Shown piece by piece: positions 49,101-58,200 of a stretch of DNA of 64,000 nucleotides. Origin of the DNA: Erpobdella octoculata (taxonomy: Eukaryota > Annelida > Clitellata > Hirudinida > Erpobdellidae); contig OZ022241.1 in NCBI GenBank assembly GCA_963978895.1, forward strand, positions 11,117,356-11,181,355. The letters run 5' to 3'. The translations under genes and the position numbers were made by a program. Positions within the stretch are counted from its first letter, which is position 1; each line of letters begins with the position of its first letter. The notes under the pieces are model-generated. The model worked only from the letters and a program-made list of their open reading frames with translations. It was not told the DNA's origin and made no database searches.

Positions 49101-51084
49101 ATCATTTTATTTTAATTTTATATTCTTCTGTTAAGTGGTCTTCATTTAGCTGATCATTTTATTTTAATTTTATATTCTTCTGTTAAGCTGTAAGTGGTCT
49201 TCATTTAGCTGATCATTTTATTTTAATTTTATATTCTTCTGTTAAGCTGAAAGCTTTTAAGCATTTGATTGGCATGTTTACTCTACTCTGTGTTGATTTC
49301 CAACTACAGCACCATCAAGAAGGTTACGAAATCGGAGATGATGGAATTGTACCGAGCACTCCAACGAATCAGTTTGTCTTCATAGAGGGAACACAGTCTG
49401 TTTTATTTTCTTTATATTTGTTTATTAATTCTCTTGAAAGATTGTTTTTTAAGATAATATAAGTAATATATTGTAAACTTTCTGTTTTATTTGGGAGTAG
49501 TTTTATTGTTAATAAGTGAGGTTTACATAGGAATTAAATGTTCAGTCAATAAAATTATTTTTGTTTCTGAGCAGATCTCCTCATGTCGATGAGCATTATC
49601 CATTTCGGGAAATGGTTGAAGATCACTCCGGATTGGCCCAGCAAGGAGGTATTTATGCATTCTTAGTTGGTTTGCTGCACCTGAGAGATATTAGTATTAA
49701 CCTAGTTGTCAATAACAGTTTTAGGAATGGACCAAACCCATATGGATTTGTTGGACTTTGATGAAGCTGCTTCGCATGATTTGATTGATCAGGGAGATGA
49801 TGACTTGACGGGTGGCGAAGGAATTCCGTACAATGATGAAGAGAGACGCGAGGCTGAAGACACAGATGATGGGAAAGAGTAAGACTTTGTTATTCCTTGT
49901 TATTCTTGTAACTATTATTATTTTATATGTTATCTGCTGTTGGCTGTGAATATTATACAATGTTTAAAGAAGGCAGAGCGTAAGATAGGATGTGTGGTGT
50001 GATTATTTATAAGATACTTAGGTTGCTGCTCAATTATAGACATCGCATGCCGGTCAATTATATACATCACATGCCTGTCAATTATATACATCACATGCCT
50101 GTTAATCATTCTTGTGTTTATCTCATGAATATTAAAAATGTCATTATTAAAAAGATTTATACTGTCTTTTGGAATTTCTTTGTGTCATCAGACATGTCAG
50201 ATTGAGATGGTTTGTAAACCAGGACCATAAGAACTTGAATTATATATATGGTTTTGGTATGTAGAGAAATAAACAGGAAATATATGAAGCAGGATAGGGA
50301 GCCGTTTGGTCTGAGAGGAGATTGATGTGGTATTTTTAAAGCTATGATGATCTTTACTAATAGTTGTTATACCTTTGTAGACATCTGGATGGTACTCATG
50401 GTTATGAAGAACAGTCTGAAGACTGCGAGACATCACAACAGACACACAGTGGGTTGAATTTTATTAAAAAAACATTTCAATAAGTAAGAATGCAGTGATC
50501 ATCATTGATAAAAATGGAATTTACAATACAGGAGGAGATGATGTAGCTAACAGTGGCGAATCCAGTGGTAAAGTTCTGAAGATCAACGACAAAACATCTA
50601 GTGAATCCGTCTCATCCGATAAACATGGAATGCATGGTATGAATTGTTTTGTAACATGGAATGCATGGTATGAATTGTTTTGTAACATGAAATGCATGGT
50701 ATGAATTGTTTTGTAATTTTCATGCCTCTTATTTCTTTAGCAATATTCTCATTAAAGTTCTTGTTTGTTTTGAACACAGCGGCCCAGCAGAAGCCAAAGA
50801 TTCAAAAAATAGTGTGGGATGAACCATCAACCAGTTCTTCCTCAGTGGCACCAATACAGACATTGCAGGCTGGTCCATCTTCTCTAGCACCTGCGGCACT
50901 CACACCGGGGGCTTCTGGAGTACAAACCCGGAGAGGTTACCATCAAACTAGGGGCGGAAGAGGCGGTGTTCGATCTGCTAATATCATTCCTCTCCTGAAT
51001 CCTGAATTCAGTTCACCTGCTCCAAGGAGGACCCGGGGACCGAGGGGTAGTGGAAGTCAGGGAGGAAAGCGACAACATTTCTGA
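27895..51084 (+). CDS. TPR: Nucleoprotein TPR (nuclear pore basket), 64 exons, 2,623 aa
   Basis: TPR is the long coiled-coil filament of the nuclear basket, anchored on NUP153 at the nucleoplasmic face, with roles in mRNA export and checkpoint-protein tethering (family knowledge). Spliced exons give 7,872 nt in one frame. Residues 1 to about 1,825 are almost pure heptad coiled coil with family landmarks: EDISPGAAAASKLIKSGM, NIEELQQKN-like SIEELQQKNMQLL, VIQQRDMYRMMVAQQ, FLRREKEIAEVKFESLEAE and LRKIGRRYR-like KIGRKYRMQ. Then comes a Pro/Thr-rich tail with ANIRPM, ASIRPMAVAQ and TPMATVMPT, a basic PSKRSKLL nuclear-import-like motif, acidic runs (about residues 2,094-2,205 and 2,267-2,308) and an Arg/Gly-rich C-terminus ending GGKRQHF. 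ATG 27895 is the first in frame and has a good context (aaaaATGg). It is somewhat longer than the vertebrate protein (about 2,360 aa). Confidence 0.93.
28973..29200 (-). mobile_element. Helitron-type 3' end in TPR intron 2
   Basis: Plus strand AACTAGCGGGGTTGCCTGAC followed by a pyrimidine-rich stretch (TCTCTTGCTCCCATTTCC). Reverse-complemented, this is the CTAG|T terminus and subterminal region shared with the copies at 59121, 59635 and 56380. Only this end can be supported; the opposite end is not resolved. Confidence 0.6.
30822..31584. mobile_element. MITE with about 50-bp inverted termini in TPR intron 4
   Basis: The left end TAAAGCGCGTTTACACAGGC and the inverse of the right end TAAAGGCGTGTTTACACAGG extend as matching termini of about 50 bp (both continue GCAAAGATT, GCTGGCGCC and AAATGTCAATGTCG). 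The interior has no transposase. Ends and length fit a non-autonomous DNA transposon; the target duplication (TA or TTA) is not certain. Confidence 0.8.
32405..32608 (+). repeat. 34-37-bp tandem repeat upstream of TPR exon 8
   Basis: AAACATTTAATAATTCTTTTA followed by AAAAATGTGTATAT repeats about five times. The last copy turns into AAACATTTAATAACTCCAG, the acceptor of exon 8, so the array ends on the 3' splice site. Confidence 0.85.
32701..33062 (+). repeat. Splice-donor-spanning tandem repeat, TPR exon 8/intron 8
   Basis: A unit of about 29-39 bp, TAAGGAGGTAGTAATCTTTA plus TAGATTATTATTA, occurs about ten times. The first copy includes the exon 8 end CTTAAGGAG and its donor gtagtg; later copies keep AAGGAG|GTAGT or AAGGAG|ATAGT. 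Confidence 0.9.
35329..35520 (+). repeat. Tandem repeat in TPR intron 16
   Basis: GATGATATTGTTATTGGATG / TTATTGATG-type units repeat up to the acceptor. The acceptor itself (GGATGTTATAG) differs from the unit (GGATGTTATTG) by one base. Confidence 0.85.
35636..36057 (+). repeat. GT-rich minisatellite in TPR intron 17
   Basis: About 420 bp built from TGTGAGATGTGTTGTGGTGA / TGTGGTATGTAT variants, beginning just after the donor of exon 17. The long minus-strand His/Thr/Ser-rich frames here are artefacts of the repeat. Confidence 0.9.
37204..37497 (+). repeat. Splice-donor-spanning 33-bp repeat, TPR exon 22/intron 22
   Basis: The exon end ATGATTAGAGAA joins donor GTATGATTATTATTTATTG. The array repeats ATGATTAGTGAA|GTATGATTATTATT about nine times, so each unit is a copy of the last 12 exon bases plus the first 21 intron bases. 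Confidence 0.92.
42603..42724 (+). repeat. 27-bp tandem repeat in TPR intron 42
   Basis: TTAACAAGCTGTGAATATGC / AGTCGA-type units, four to five copies, starting a few bases after the donor. It does not include the splice site itself. Confidence 0.8.
43339..43394. other. Long hairpin in TPR intron 44
   Basis: AGAGACATGCACGAGCTGA at 43345 pairs with TCAGTTCGTGCATGTCTCT ending at 43388, with one wobble and a loop of about 6 nt. The stem extends outward through GGTGT/AATACC with a bulge. Size is like a small pre-miRNA hairpin or a tiny palindromic MITE; nothing shows it is processed. Confidence 0.6.
46085..47520 (-). mobile_element. 5'-truncated LINE E in TPR intron 53, antisense
   Basis: A T-run at 46085-46120 is the poly(A) tail of a minus-strand insertion, with an AATAAA signal about 10 bp inside it. 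The body is an RT-coding segment up to about 47520. By RT wording and tail type it is the same family as LINE C. It sits between TPR exons 53 (to 45910) and 54 (from 47634), opposite to TPR transcription. Confidence 0.85.
46253..47520 (-). CDS. LINE E reverse transcriptase, partial but open
   Basis: About 420 codons without a break: HGILNDCQYGFRKGYSTYMA, IGLFFDLSKAFDTVDH (motif A with catalytic Asp), SCGVPQGSLLGPLLFLIYIN (motif B), LYADDTNVLA (motif C), IKNRLSLNMDKTCFIIF, KFLGLYID, and a C-terminal tail with YDTRSTNHYR and GPRFWNFLPSDYR. Endonuclease and fingers start are missing because the copy is 5'-truncated; the first residues of the frame (MIAKFRRQTNKHT) come from flanking intron sequence. 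All palm catalytic residues are present. The clean frame suggests a recent insertion compared with LINEs A-D. Confidence 0.85.
48614..48704. repeat. AT-rich ATT/ATA simple repeat, TPR intron 57
   Basis: TTATTATTATAATTATTA-type low-complexity run between exons 57 and 58. Confidence 0.9.
48867..49250 (+). repeat. 52-bp tandem repeat starting at the TPR exon 58 donor
   Basis: TAAGTGGTCTTCATTTAGCT plus GATCATTTTATTTTAATTTT and ATATTCTTCTGT occurs with starts at 48872, 48924, 48976, 49028, 49080, 49132 and 49191. The first copy is the real donor (CGCT|gtaagtgg). The last copy again reads GCTGTAAGTGG, an exact copy of the donor context. Confidence 0.92.
50036..50104 (+). repeat. 23-bp tandem repeat in TPR intron 61
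   Basis: CATCACATGCCTGTCAATTA / TATA-type unit, three copies. Confidence 0.8.
50622..50716 (+). repeat. 31-bp donor-spanning triplication, TPR exon 63/intron 63
   Basis: AACATGGAATGCATG (exon end) plus GTATGAATTGTTTTGT (intron start) occurs three times nearly identically. It gives equivalent donors after 50636, 50667 and 50698. Because 31 is not a multiple of 3, each donor would join exon 64 in a different frame. Confidence 0.92.
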
Positions 51085-51706
51085 AAAATGCGAGATGTGA
51101 ATGTGTATTATTATTTCAGAACAATGAACATTATAAACAAACTACATTATATTTTTTCTCTCTTCTCGGACAGTTTTTTTATTGTTTTTTTTTTTCAGTA
51201 GGCATTATATTAGCTTTTAAACATGATACAAAAATAAAAAAAACTGTTTATTTCAAAAATTTATTGAAAAATCTTTAGTATAATTAATACAATTATTTGG
51301 TCTGTGTAATGAGCTGATATTGATATGTGCAGTCAATTGCCTAATTGAACTGAAGTTGAATCTGTTGCAGTGCACTTTTTGACATTGAATGTTTATTGAT
51401 TCAAAAATAATTGTGCATAAGGAGGTTGAAGTTTTTTAAATTCGAAATTAGATGGGAACAATCATTTTCAGTTCATCTCTGGTGAAATTATTGAATTGGA
51501 GAAGAAATAGTTATGTTGTTTAGTAAGTTTCAACAAACATTGCAGTTGGTGAAGCAAAAAGAGATTCTCCATTACACGTGTACATAACAAAAAAAAAAAG
51601 AAAACTAGCAAATTGTTGTGAAATTTCCATAAAAAAACTTAAAAAATCATTCTATAGAATTGCAATTAAGAAACAAAAACATAAAACATAGATACAAAAC
51701 ACATGA
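51085..51706 (+). other. TPR 3' UTR and intergenic gap to PISD
   Basis: Follows the TPR stop at 51084. AT-rich sequence with an AATAAA at 51233-51238, the likeliest poly(A) signal for TPR. No further coding sequence is seen before the PISD 3' repeats. Confidence 0.6.
51233..51238 (+). terminator. Candidate TPR poly(A) signal
   Basis: AATAAA about 150 bp after the TPR stop codon, in an A-rich context. Confidence 0.5.
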
Positions 51707-51890
51707 GATGAATGTGCAGGCACGCACGTATATAATTTATATATTTTATTTATTAATCAAGAACATCTGAGATGAATGTGAACACATACACGCATATAAG
51801 CTATTTATTTATTAATCAAGAACATCTGAGATGAATGTGAACACATACACGCATATAAGTTATTTATTTATTAATCAAGGACAGCTGAGA
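51707..51890 (-). repeat. 59-64-bp tandem repeat copying the PISD stop and poly(A) region
   Basis: On the minus strand the PISD end (CTCAGCTGTCCTTGA then TTAATAAATAAATA) is followed by two more copies of the same unit (CTCAGATGTTCTTGATTAAT and so on). Copy starts on the plus strand are near 51707, 51771 and 51830. Each copy carries the stop-like TGA and AATAAA signals, so the PISD transcript end has several possible poly(A) signals. Confidence 0.85.
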
Positions 51891-54800
51891 GCTTGTCCAT
51901 ATTTTACTTTCTGTCCTGGAACAATTGAAAATGTGAATGATTTTGGAGCCTCAAACAACAAAACAATTGTTGAGCCAAAGTTGAACTCTCCAAAAAGTTT
52001 TCCTTTTTTAAGAAAAATTCCATGTTTGTTACTTTTGATTTCGTCGTCACTGTCGAATGACGAACATTTCTCGGAGCTGTCTGATGAACTAAATGAGTCA
52101 TAATCAGAACTGGATGATTCTGTTGATTCATTTTCAATATGCTTTGTTTTTGTGCATTCTTTATCAAAATGTTTCTCAATATAGCATCCATTTTTAGAAG
52201 ATTTAGGCACATTTGTCTTGAGCTTCTGTTGGAGAAAAAAAAATTTTTAAAGCATAATTTTACTAAAAATGAGAACGTTTTTGCCTTAGCTACCTTGTCG
52301 ATATAGACGGAAATTGAACCGACATTTGTAGCTCCAACTAATGTCATTGAAAAGAAGCCATGAACCCACTGTCCGAAGTATACAGCACGTTCGTTCATGT
52401 TGAAAAGTCCTTTGAGCCATTTAGCTACCGATGGATTTACGCTGAACAGTTCTCCTTAAATGTTAAACTTATTATTGAAACATAAACTTCATCAAAGAAG
52501 TTGAGTTGAAAATAACACCTGGAAAATGTCTTCTTTTCTGGACATTCCAGTTAGTAGGTGAATGAAATCTGTGGTAATCTCCAGGAGACAGGTAAATTAC
52601 ACAATAGAAAAGTTCATTAAGAGATGGATTGGATAAGAGATTTGTTGTTTTTGTTGTTGAATTCATTCTTCGGATTGTCTTGTGGATGTGTTTCTCTTTC
52701 GTTTCGTAGCTTTTTATTTGATCTAAAACCAAATTATCTTTTCCATCAGGTGAAAATTTTATCTTTTGAGGATGAATATCAAATTCGTTTGAAGAAAGTC
52801 CAAGAAATTGTTCGAGAGAATATGTGACACCTTTGACTTGTTCCAGTACACCATTCTTCACCTGACTGCAATACAACACCTTGCCATCTGCTGGACTAGT
52901 CTGAAAACAAAGGGAAAATGATCTGAAATAAAAATTAAAAACAAAGGATTTTGACTTGTGAATGAGAAATTATCTTGAATTGGGAATGACAAATGATCTT
53001 GACTTGTGATAATGATCTTGACTTGTGATAATGATCTTGACTTGTGATAATGATCTTGACTTGTGATAATGATCTTAACATGTAATAATGATCTCGAATT
53101 GTGATAATGATCTTGACTTGTGATAAACAAATGATCTTGGCTTGGGATAAACAAATGATCTCAACTTGTGCTAAAAACAATTACTCAAATTTTAAATGGC
53201 CCTACCTAAAAATGAAACAATTGATTTCAAAATCAATAAATATCAAAAGCCCACGTACCAAAGCAGATTCAAAATCAATGAGTCGAACGCCAGGTTTCAA
53301 CAACCTTCTGAAATATTCAGAAAGATTTCGATATTGCGACAAATCTTGAATGATACCTTCCTCCGCTCGACAGTTAAACACCCAAATGTAGAAACTGTAG
53401 GCAGGTTTTCTAAAACATCGAGGCAACTCAATGCTGTTAAGTTGTCCCCACAATCTAGAAATTGCTCTCCAAGGTAAGTGACGATACAACCTCAACTGCA
53501 ATGGTAATGATCAAACTCAAATGAATTTGAAAAAATATTCAAGTTCCCACTAAGTGCAAGTTGAGTTTTTTTTAAATCGAAAAGACAGAAATACAAAATG
53601 AAAAATTATAAAAAGTTATCAAATGATATAAAAGCATGATGAAAGTAAATGCAACCGTCAGCTGTAAGATAACAGCATCTGAAGAAGTCAACCAACAAAT
53701 TTCTAGTAGAAGAACTAAGAAAAATCAAAAGCCATCTTACCAATAATTTTTAATTAATCAATTACAAAAGACATATTTGCTATTGTAGATGAAAATAAAT
53801 ATATAGATATGTAGATAAATTCATTGGTGAAAGCTGAAATTTTGTTTTATTAAAATGATGATTTAAAGTATTTTCACCCCAATTAATTAATTTCTCATAA
53901 AACCATCACAATCAAAAAGCAAACAGAATAGAAAAAATCAATAAAAAATTACTTTTTGCAGTTGTTCAAATCATTAGGTAAAAAATATAGTAGTGGTCAA
54001 AAATAATTTGTCAGTTTACAAATAAACAAATCAACATTTAAATTAACTTATCTCCATAACTAATCGAAACCCCAATAAGAGGGCATCAGTTTTGAAAAAT
54101 TGAGGCTAACCTTAATGCTGTAATGTAGAGATTTTAATAGCTTCTGATCAGTTAAAGAAGGGACTTTCTTAACTGACCTACAAACACATTTGTAACCATC
54201 TTTAATAGAAAGTTTTCCATTGTTTGCATTACACGATGGCAGCTTAACTTTGGCATATTTTTTCCACCAATTTCTTTGGGGAAACCGATATAATATCCTG
54301 CATTTACAAAAATTTGTCTAGCTATTTTATTTAATCAAATGTTTTTTAATATTAATTAAATTAATTAATTAAAAACATTAACTTAATTAACATAACTTAA
54401 AATCTAACCTGTGAAACTGCTTCCAGCACAGTAATTTTAAATTGCAATAAACAAAACAAATATTTTTGTAATTTGTTTGTTTCAATTGGGAACTTTTTCT
54501 AACAACTTTGTAAGCAACATCTCTAACTTTATTCAAAGGCTTCTTAACATTACGAATCGGCTGACACTGCATAAAACCCAGTCTAGGTGCATATTTAAAT
54601 GTTTGTATCAATGCAAATTTGCCAGTATGCCACAACAATAAAACTAAAATAAATTAACAAAAACTTAGAAAAATGTGTCCATAAATAAATATTTTAAAAC
54701 AAAAGCTACCACTTACTTAAATACAATGGTACACTTGTAACATAATTCTGCAGTATAAAACAAAAAATGTCATGTGAAGATATGTAAATTGAACCTGCTC

Positions 54801-54919
54801 TTAAAAAACAACTACAATTATCATTACATACTACACAGTAATACCCGATATTTTTTAAACATGTTGTGTAAGCATTTTTAAAATATTAAGTAACTTTTCA
54901 CCTTTCTAAAACGTTTCAT
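51875..54919 (-). CDS. PISD: Phosphatidylserine decarboxylase, mitochondrial, 8 exons, 533 aa
   Basis: A pyruvoyl enzyme of the inner mitochondrial membrane that converts phosphatidylserine to phosphatidylethanolamine. Exons (minus): 54919-54902, 54747-54717, 54643-54409, 54297-54111, 53495-53259, 52900-52519, 52454-52294, 52225-51875; phases agree and total 1,602 nt. The N-terminus is basic, with a hydrophobic segment ([15 protein letters not shown]), fitting import and membrane anchoring. Family landmarks: [36 protein letters not shown] (Asp about 241), [30 protein letters not shown] (His about 346), [23 protein letters not shown] and [16 protein letters not shown]. Self-cleavage is expected at Gly501-Ser502 of the GST motif, making the pyruvoyl group on the alpha chain. 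It is longer than the human enzyme (about 400 aa), with extra N-terminal sequence and a Ser/Asp-rich insert (about 448-480) just before the cleavage site. TPR lies convergent and DDX27 divergent. Confidence 0.93.
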
Positions 54920-55246
54920 GACAGGAAAATAACAGCTGATCACCACCAAACATTAACCGCTTCTAATACAAATACGACGACTAAATAAGGCGCTTTAAGG
55001 CGGGGCAAATCACCTTATGATGAGGTGAGAAGTGAGTAAGATAATTTTATAAAAAAAATTTACTTAGCAAATTTAAATATTTTATTTTTAAAAAATAATA
55101 AGTAAATTTGTAAATAAAAATATTTTTGTTGACCAAGGAAGCAAAACTGTTTAGGCTCAATATTCTTTTCTATGCTGCATGGAATTGTTTGTTTATATTA
55201 TCGCTAAATTTTGGAAGACACGAGTTAGAGCTGGGAACATAATAAA
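54920..55246. promoter_or_regulatory. Probable bidirectional promoter of PISD and DDX27
   Basis: Only 327 bp separate the two start codons, which point apart. The gap contains a GC-richer island (about 54985-55035, AAGGCGCTTTAAGGCGGGGC) in otherwise AT-rich DNA, as often seen in TATA-less housekeeping promoters. No defined factor site can be assigned by eye. Confidence 0.6.
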
Positions 55247-58200
55247 ATGAGTGCTAAATTGGCTTTAGTTCCTGCTATCAACGAAAATGATGAAATACAA
55301 ATTTATGGAGAATCGGATTCTGATGCTGAGATCCGAGTAATTGTCTTGTTTTTTTAATTGTAGTATTGTAGTTATTTTCAAAGTAGCTTATTGATTACCT
55401 CATCTCATTTTAAGCTTTTTCTTTGTATAAATCAATCTATATCTTTTTTTGCAAAGACATTTAGGAGTTGGTTTGACGGTTAGTCTGTTAAACGTTTTTG
55501 TGTCATGAAATAAAAAAAGAATCTGCTATCTTTTCCTTTAGGACTTAGGAGGGGAATAAATTAGTTCGGCATTAAACAACACAAAATCACACGGAAGTAC
55601 CAGTTAAATAGGATATTTAGGTAAAGTTCTAGTATAACGTCATCGGCCGATTTCTATGAAAAATGACCGGGTTTTAACGTAAATGATGTTTAAAACATAA
55701 ATAAAATCTAATTACAACATAAGTAACTAAACAAAAATTATAGCACTTTAAAACATTTAAGAGTTGCTCCCGATGCTACTGTAGTTCCCGATGAAGATCT
55801 ATTTGTCAACAGCGACAGAAGTGAATAGTAGGAATAAAGAAAATACAAATTAAACACATTTAAAATAAAAATAGACAATTTATGAAAAGAAATAAAAAAC
55901 TTATGGAAGTAAAAAATTGAGAAATATTAGTTTGCTTTAGAAGTACGAGTTGCGTAACCCTCTCCATGTCTGAAACCGTTTCTTTAAATGCAGCGGTTTT
56001 GATCAATATGCCTTAAGACAAATAAAAAACATTAAGAACAATAAATTAGCAGCCGAACACCAAGTAAAAATAAAACAATATCAAAGTAAAAGTACTCGGT
56101 TGTCTTTATTACGGTTTCGACCATATTTCTTGGAGCAGAAATTCTGAGTTTTAGAGGTCATGGTGGCTACCAGAATCATGTGGAGAGTGAACGAGAAAGT
56201 GACCGGAAAGAGGAGAGCAAGCGTGAGCAAGAAAGCAATAGATAGCGGAAAAATGACCAGGAGCGGAAAAGCGATCGAGAGCGGGAAACCGAGCGGGAGC
56301 GTAAGAGTAAGCGGGGAAGGAAACGGGAGCAAGAGAAAAAACGATAGAAAAACCCCTGGCAAGGCTGGGTACCCCGCTAGTCACGGATAAATTTCTGCTC
56401 AGCCCTTTGATTTTTTTAAATGTAAGATGCATATTAAATAATTGAACAATTATTTTGAACACTTTCCCACTTATTTGTTATTTTATTATTTTTTTAAATT
56501 TTATTTTAATATTAACACTTCCTTACCTTTCTTTCCTTGAATAGTATTATTCAGCATATCAACAATGCCTTTGGATATTTTTGCTCAAAGTCGGTTTTTG
56601 TGAGTTTTTCTGTAAGAAACTTTTTCATAGTATGTTCTGATAATGTTCTAAGCTTATTCTATTAAACAGTTTTTTAAACCGAGTTTTTATAGAAATCGGC
56701 AGATGACGCTATACTAGATCTTTACCAGATATTTAAAAGTTGGACATCATTAAAAAGCGGTGTAACTAAATACCGCATCGGCCCATGACCAAATACCGCA
56801 TCATCCAAAGACTAAATACCGCATGGGCCAATCGGAGTCATTTTCAACTTATTTGGTCTGGTCAGTACTATTGACAAGAAGACGCCATGACAATAAGCGA
56901 CGAAATTGCTATTGACATGGCGGAGCGTTTTATTAATATTATTAGCATATTAACCCTATTCCTAACCCTCTGCTATCGCTATGTCAATAAGAATTTTGCC
57001 ACTTATTGCCATGGCGTGCACCTTGTCATATCGACCTCATCTGCTTATCTCACCGTTCATTTTCTTAATATCCGTAGAATTAGAAAAATTGGTTTCTATT
57101 TTCTCCTTATATATTTTATTAAAATTTTTTCTTTAAAATGTAGGATTTACAATTTTTATTTAAAAAAAGTAAATGTAAAAAACATTAAATGTTTACAACC
57201 GGCCCATTATATTTTGGCAGCTGATGTCCTAATTTAGCGTCATGGACCGATTTCGCTAAAACACGGTTTAAAAATGGTTTAATAGAATATGCACAGAACA
57301 TTATTAGAACATATTACAAGAAAGATTTGGACAGAAAAACATTAAAAAGCAACTTTAAGCAAAAATATCCAGTGTTGACACACAGAATAATACAATTCAA
57401 GGAATGAAAAGTTAATATTAAAATAAAATAACAAATAAATTTTAGATTATTAATTAATACAATTTTTATTTGTCTTAAGGCATATTGACAAAACCGCTGC
57501 TTTTTAAGAAACTGTTTTAGACATGAAGTAGGTTACGCAACTCGTATTTCTATTTTAAATGTGTTTAATTTTTATTTTCATTATTCCAACTGTTCACTTC
57601 TATCGCTATTGACAAATAGATCTTCACTGAGAACTACTTAGCTTCGAGAGCAACTTTTAAATGTTCTAAAGTGCTATAATTTTCTGTTTTTTAATTATTT
57701 ATGTTGTAACTAGTCTTTACTTATGTTTTAAATATAATTTACGTTGAAAAACCGGCCAATCTTTTCTATGAATTGCCCAGCTTTTAAATTTCTTTTCTTG
57801 TCCAAGAGAGTATTTGATGTTGCTTTTCTTTACTTTTAATTAACATTCCTGGGAAGTTATCATTTATAACTCATAAAACTTTTTATTCCATCTTTCTTAA
57901 TTTTATTATTCATTTAGGCTATATATGTCAAACTTGAACATTACTATAAAATATTAAAATTCGATGACCATTTGATGTTTTTAACTTTCCGAAATGATGC
58001 ATTATTGAGCTGTTAGTTGGTTTTCCAGGTAGCGAGCGGCTTAATCTTTTTGATGCAATAGGAGCTGTAATGGATTTTATGTTGTCATGTTCAGAAATTT
58101 TAATATTTATTCATGTGCAAAAGGACCATGTGTTGTACATTTTTTTAATTTTTTTCTCATTTTATCTAGTTTTTTTTGTTTATAATTTTCTAAATGCATT

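Larger units (their letters stand above)
27895..51084 (+). other. TPR: TPR exon map
   Basis: Exons: 27895-28096, 28186-28290, 29943-30027, 30656-30762, 31849-31952, 32113-32226, 32333-32383, 32616-32708, 33126-33206, 33309-33396, 33622-33690, 33775-33944, 34457-34549, 34661-34765, 34869-34976, 35128-35273, 35523-35624, 36133-36217, 36327-36392, 36519-36724, 36911-36989, 37072-37215, 37663-37836, 38151-38291, 38415-38525, 38628-38688, 38820-38909, 39043-39192, 39375-39511, 39734-39868, 39956-40030, 40209-40286, 40374-40484, 40634-40767, 40857-41004, 41261-41398, 41504-41688, 41902-41964, 42055-42096, 42311-42340, 42392-42433, 42521-42590, 42768-42876, 42957-43147, 43501-43957, 44073-44176, 44255-44352, 44461-44720, 44845-44952, 45112-45292, 45377-45434, 45542-45673, 45848-45910, 47634-47969, 48066-48164, 48263-48347, 48438-48563, 48716-48870, 49310-49395, 49575-49648, 49725-49878, 50381-50448, 50532-50636, 50780-51084. 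All introns are GT-AG. The exon 59 end is ambiguous (49371 is an equal-phase alternative) and so is the exon 3 end. Exons 39-41 are only 30-42 nt. Confidence 0.8.

Noticed and set aside
56160..56390. Basic frame rich in Lys/Arg/Ser in DDX27 intron 1
   Set aside because: It translates the purine-rich tract of a Helitron-type end; the complementary strand is equally open.
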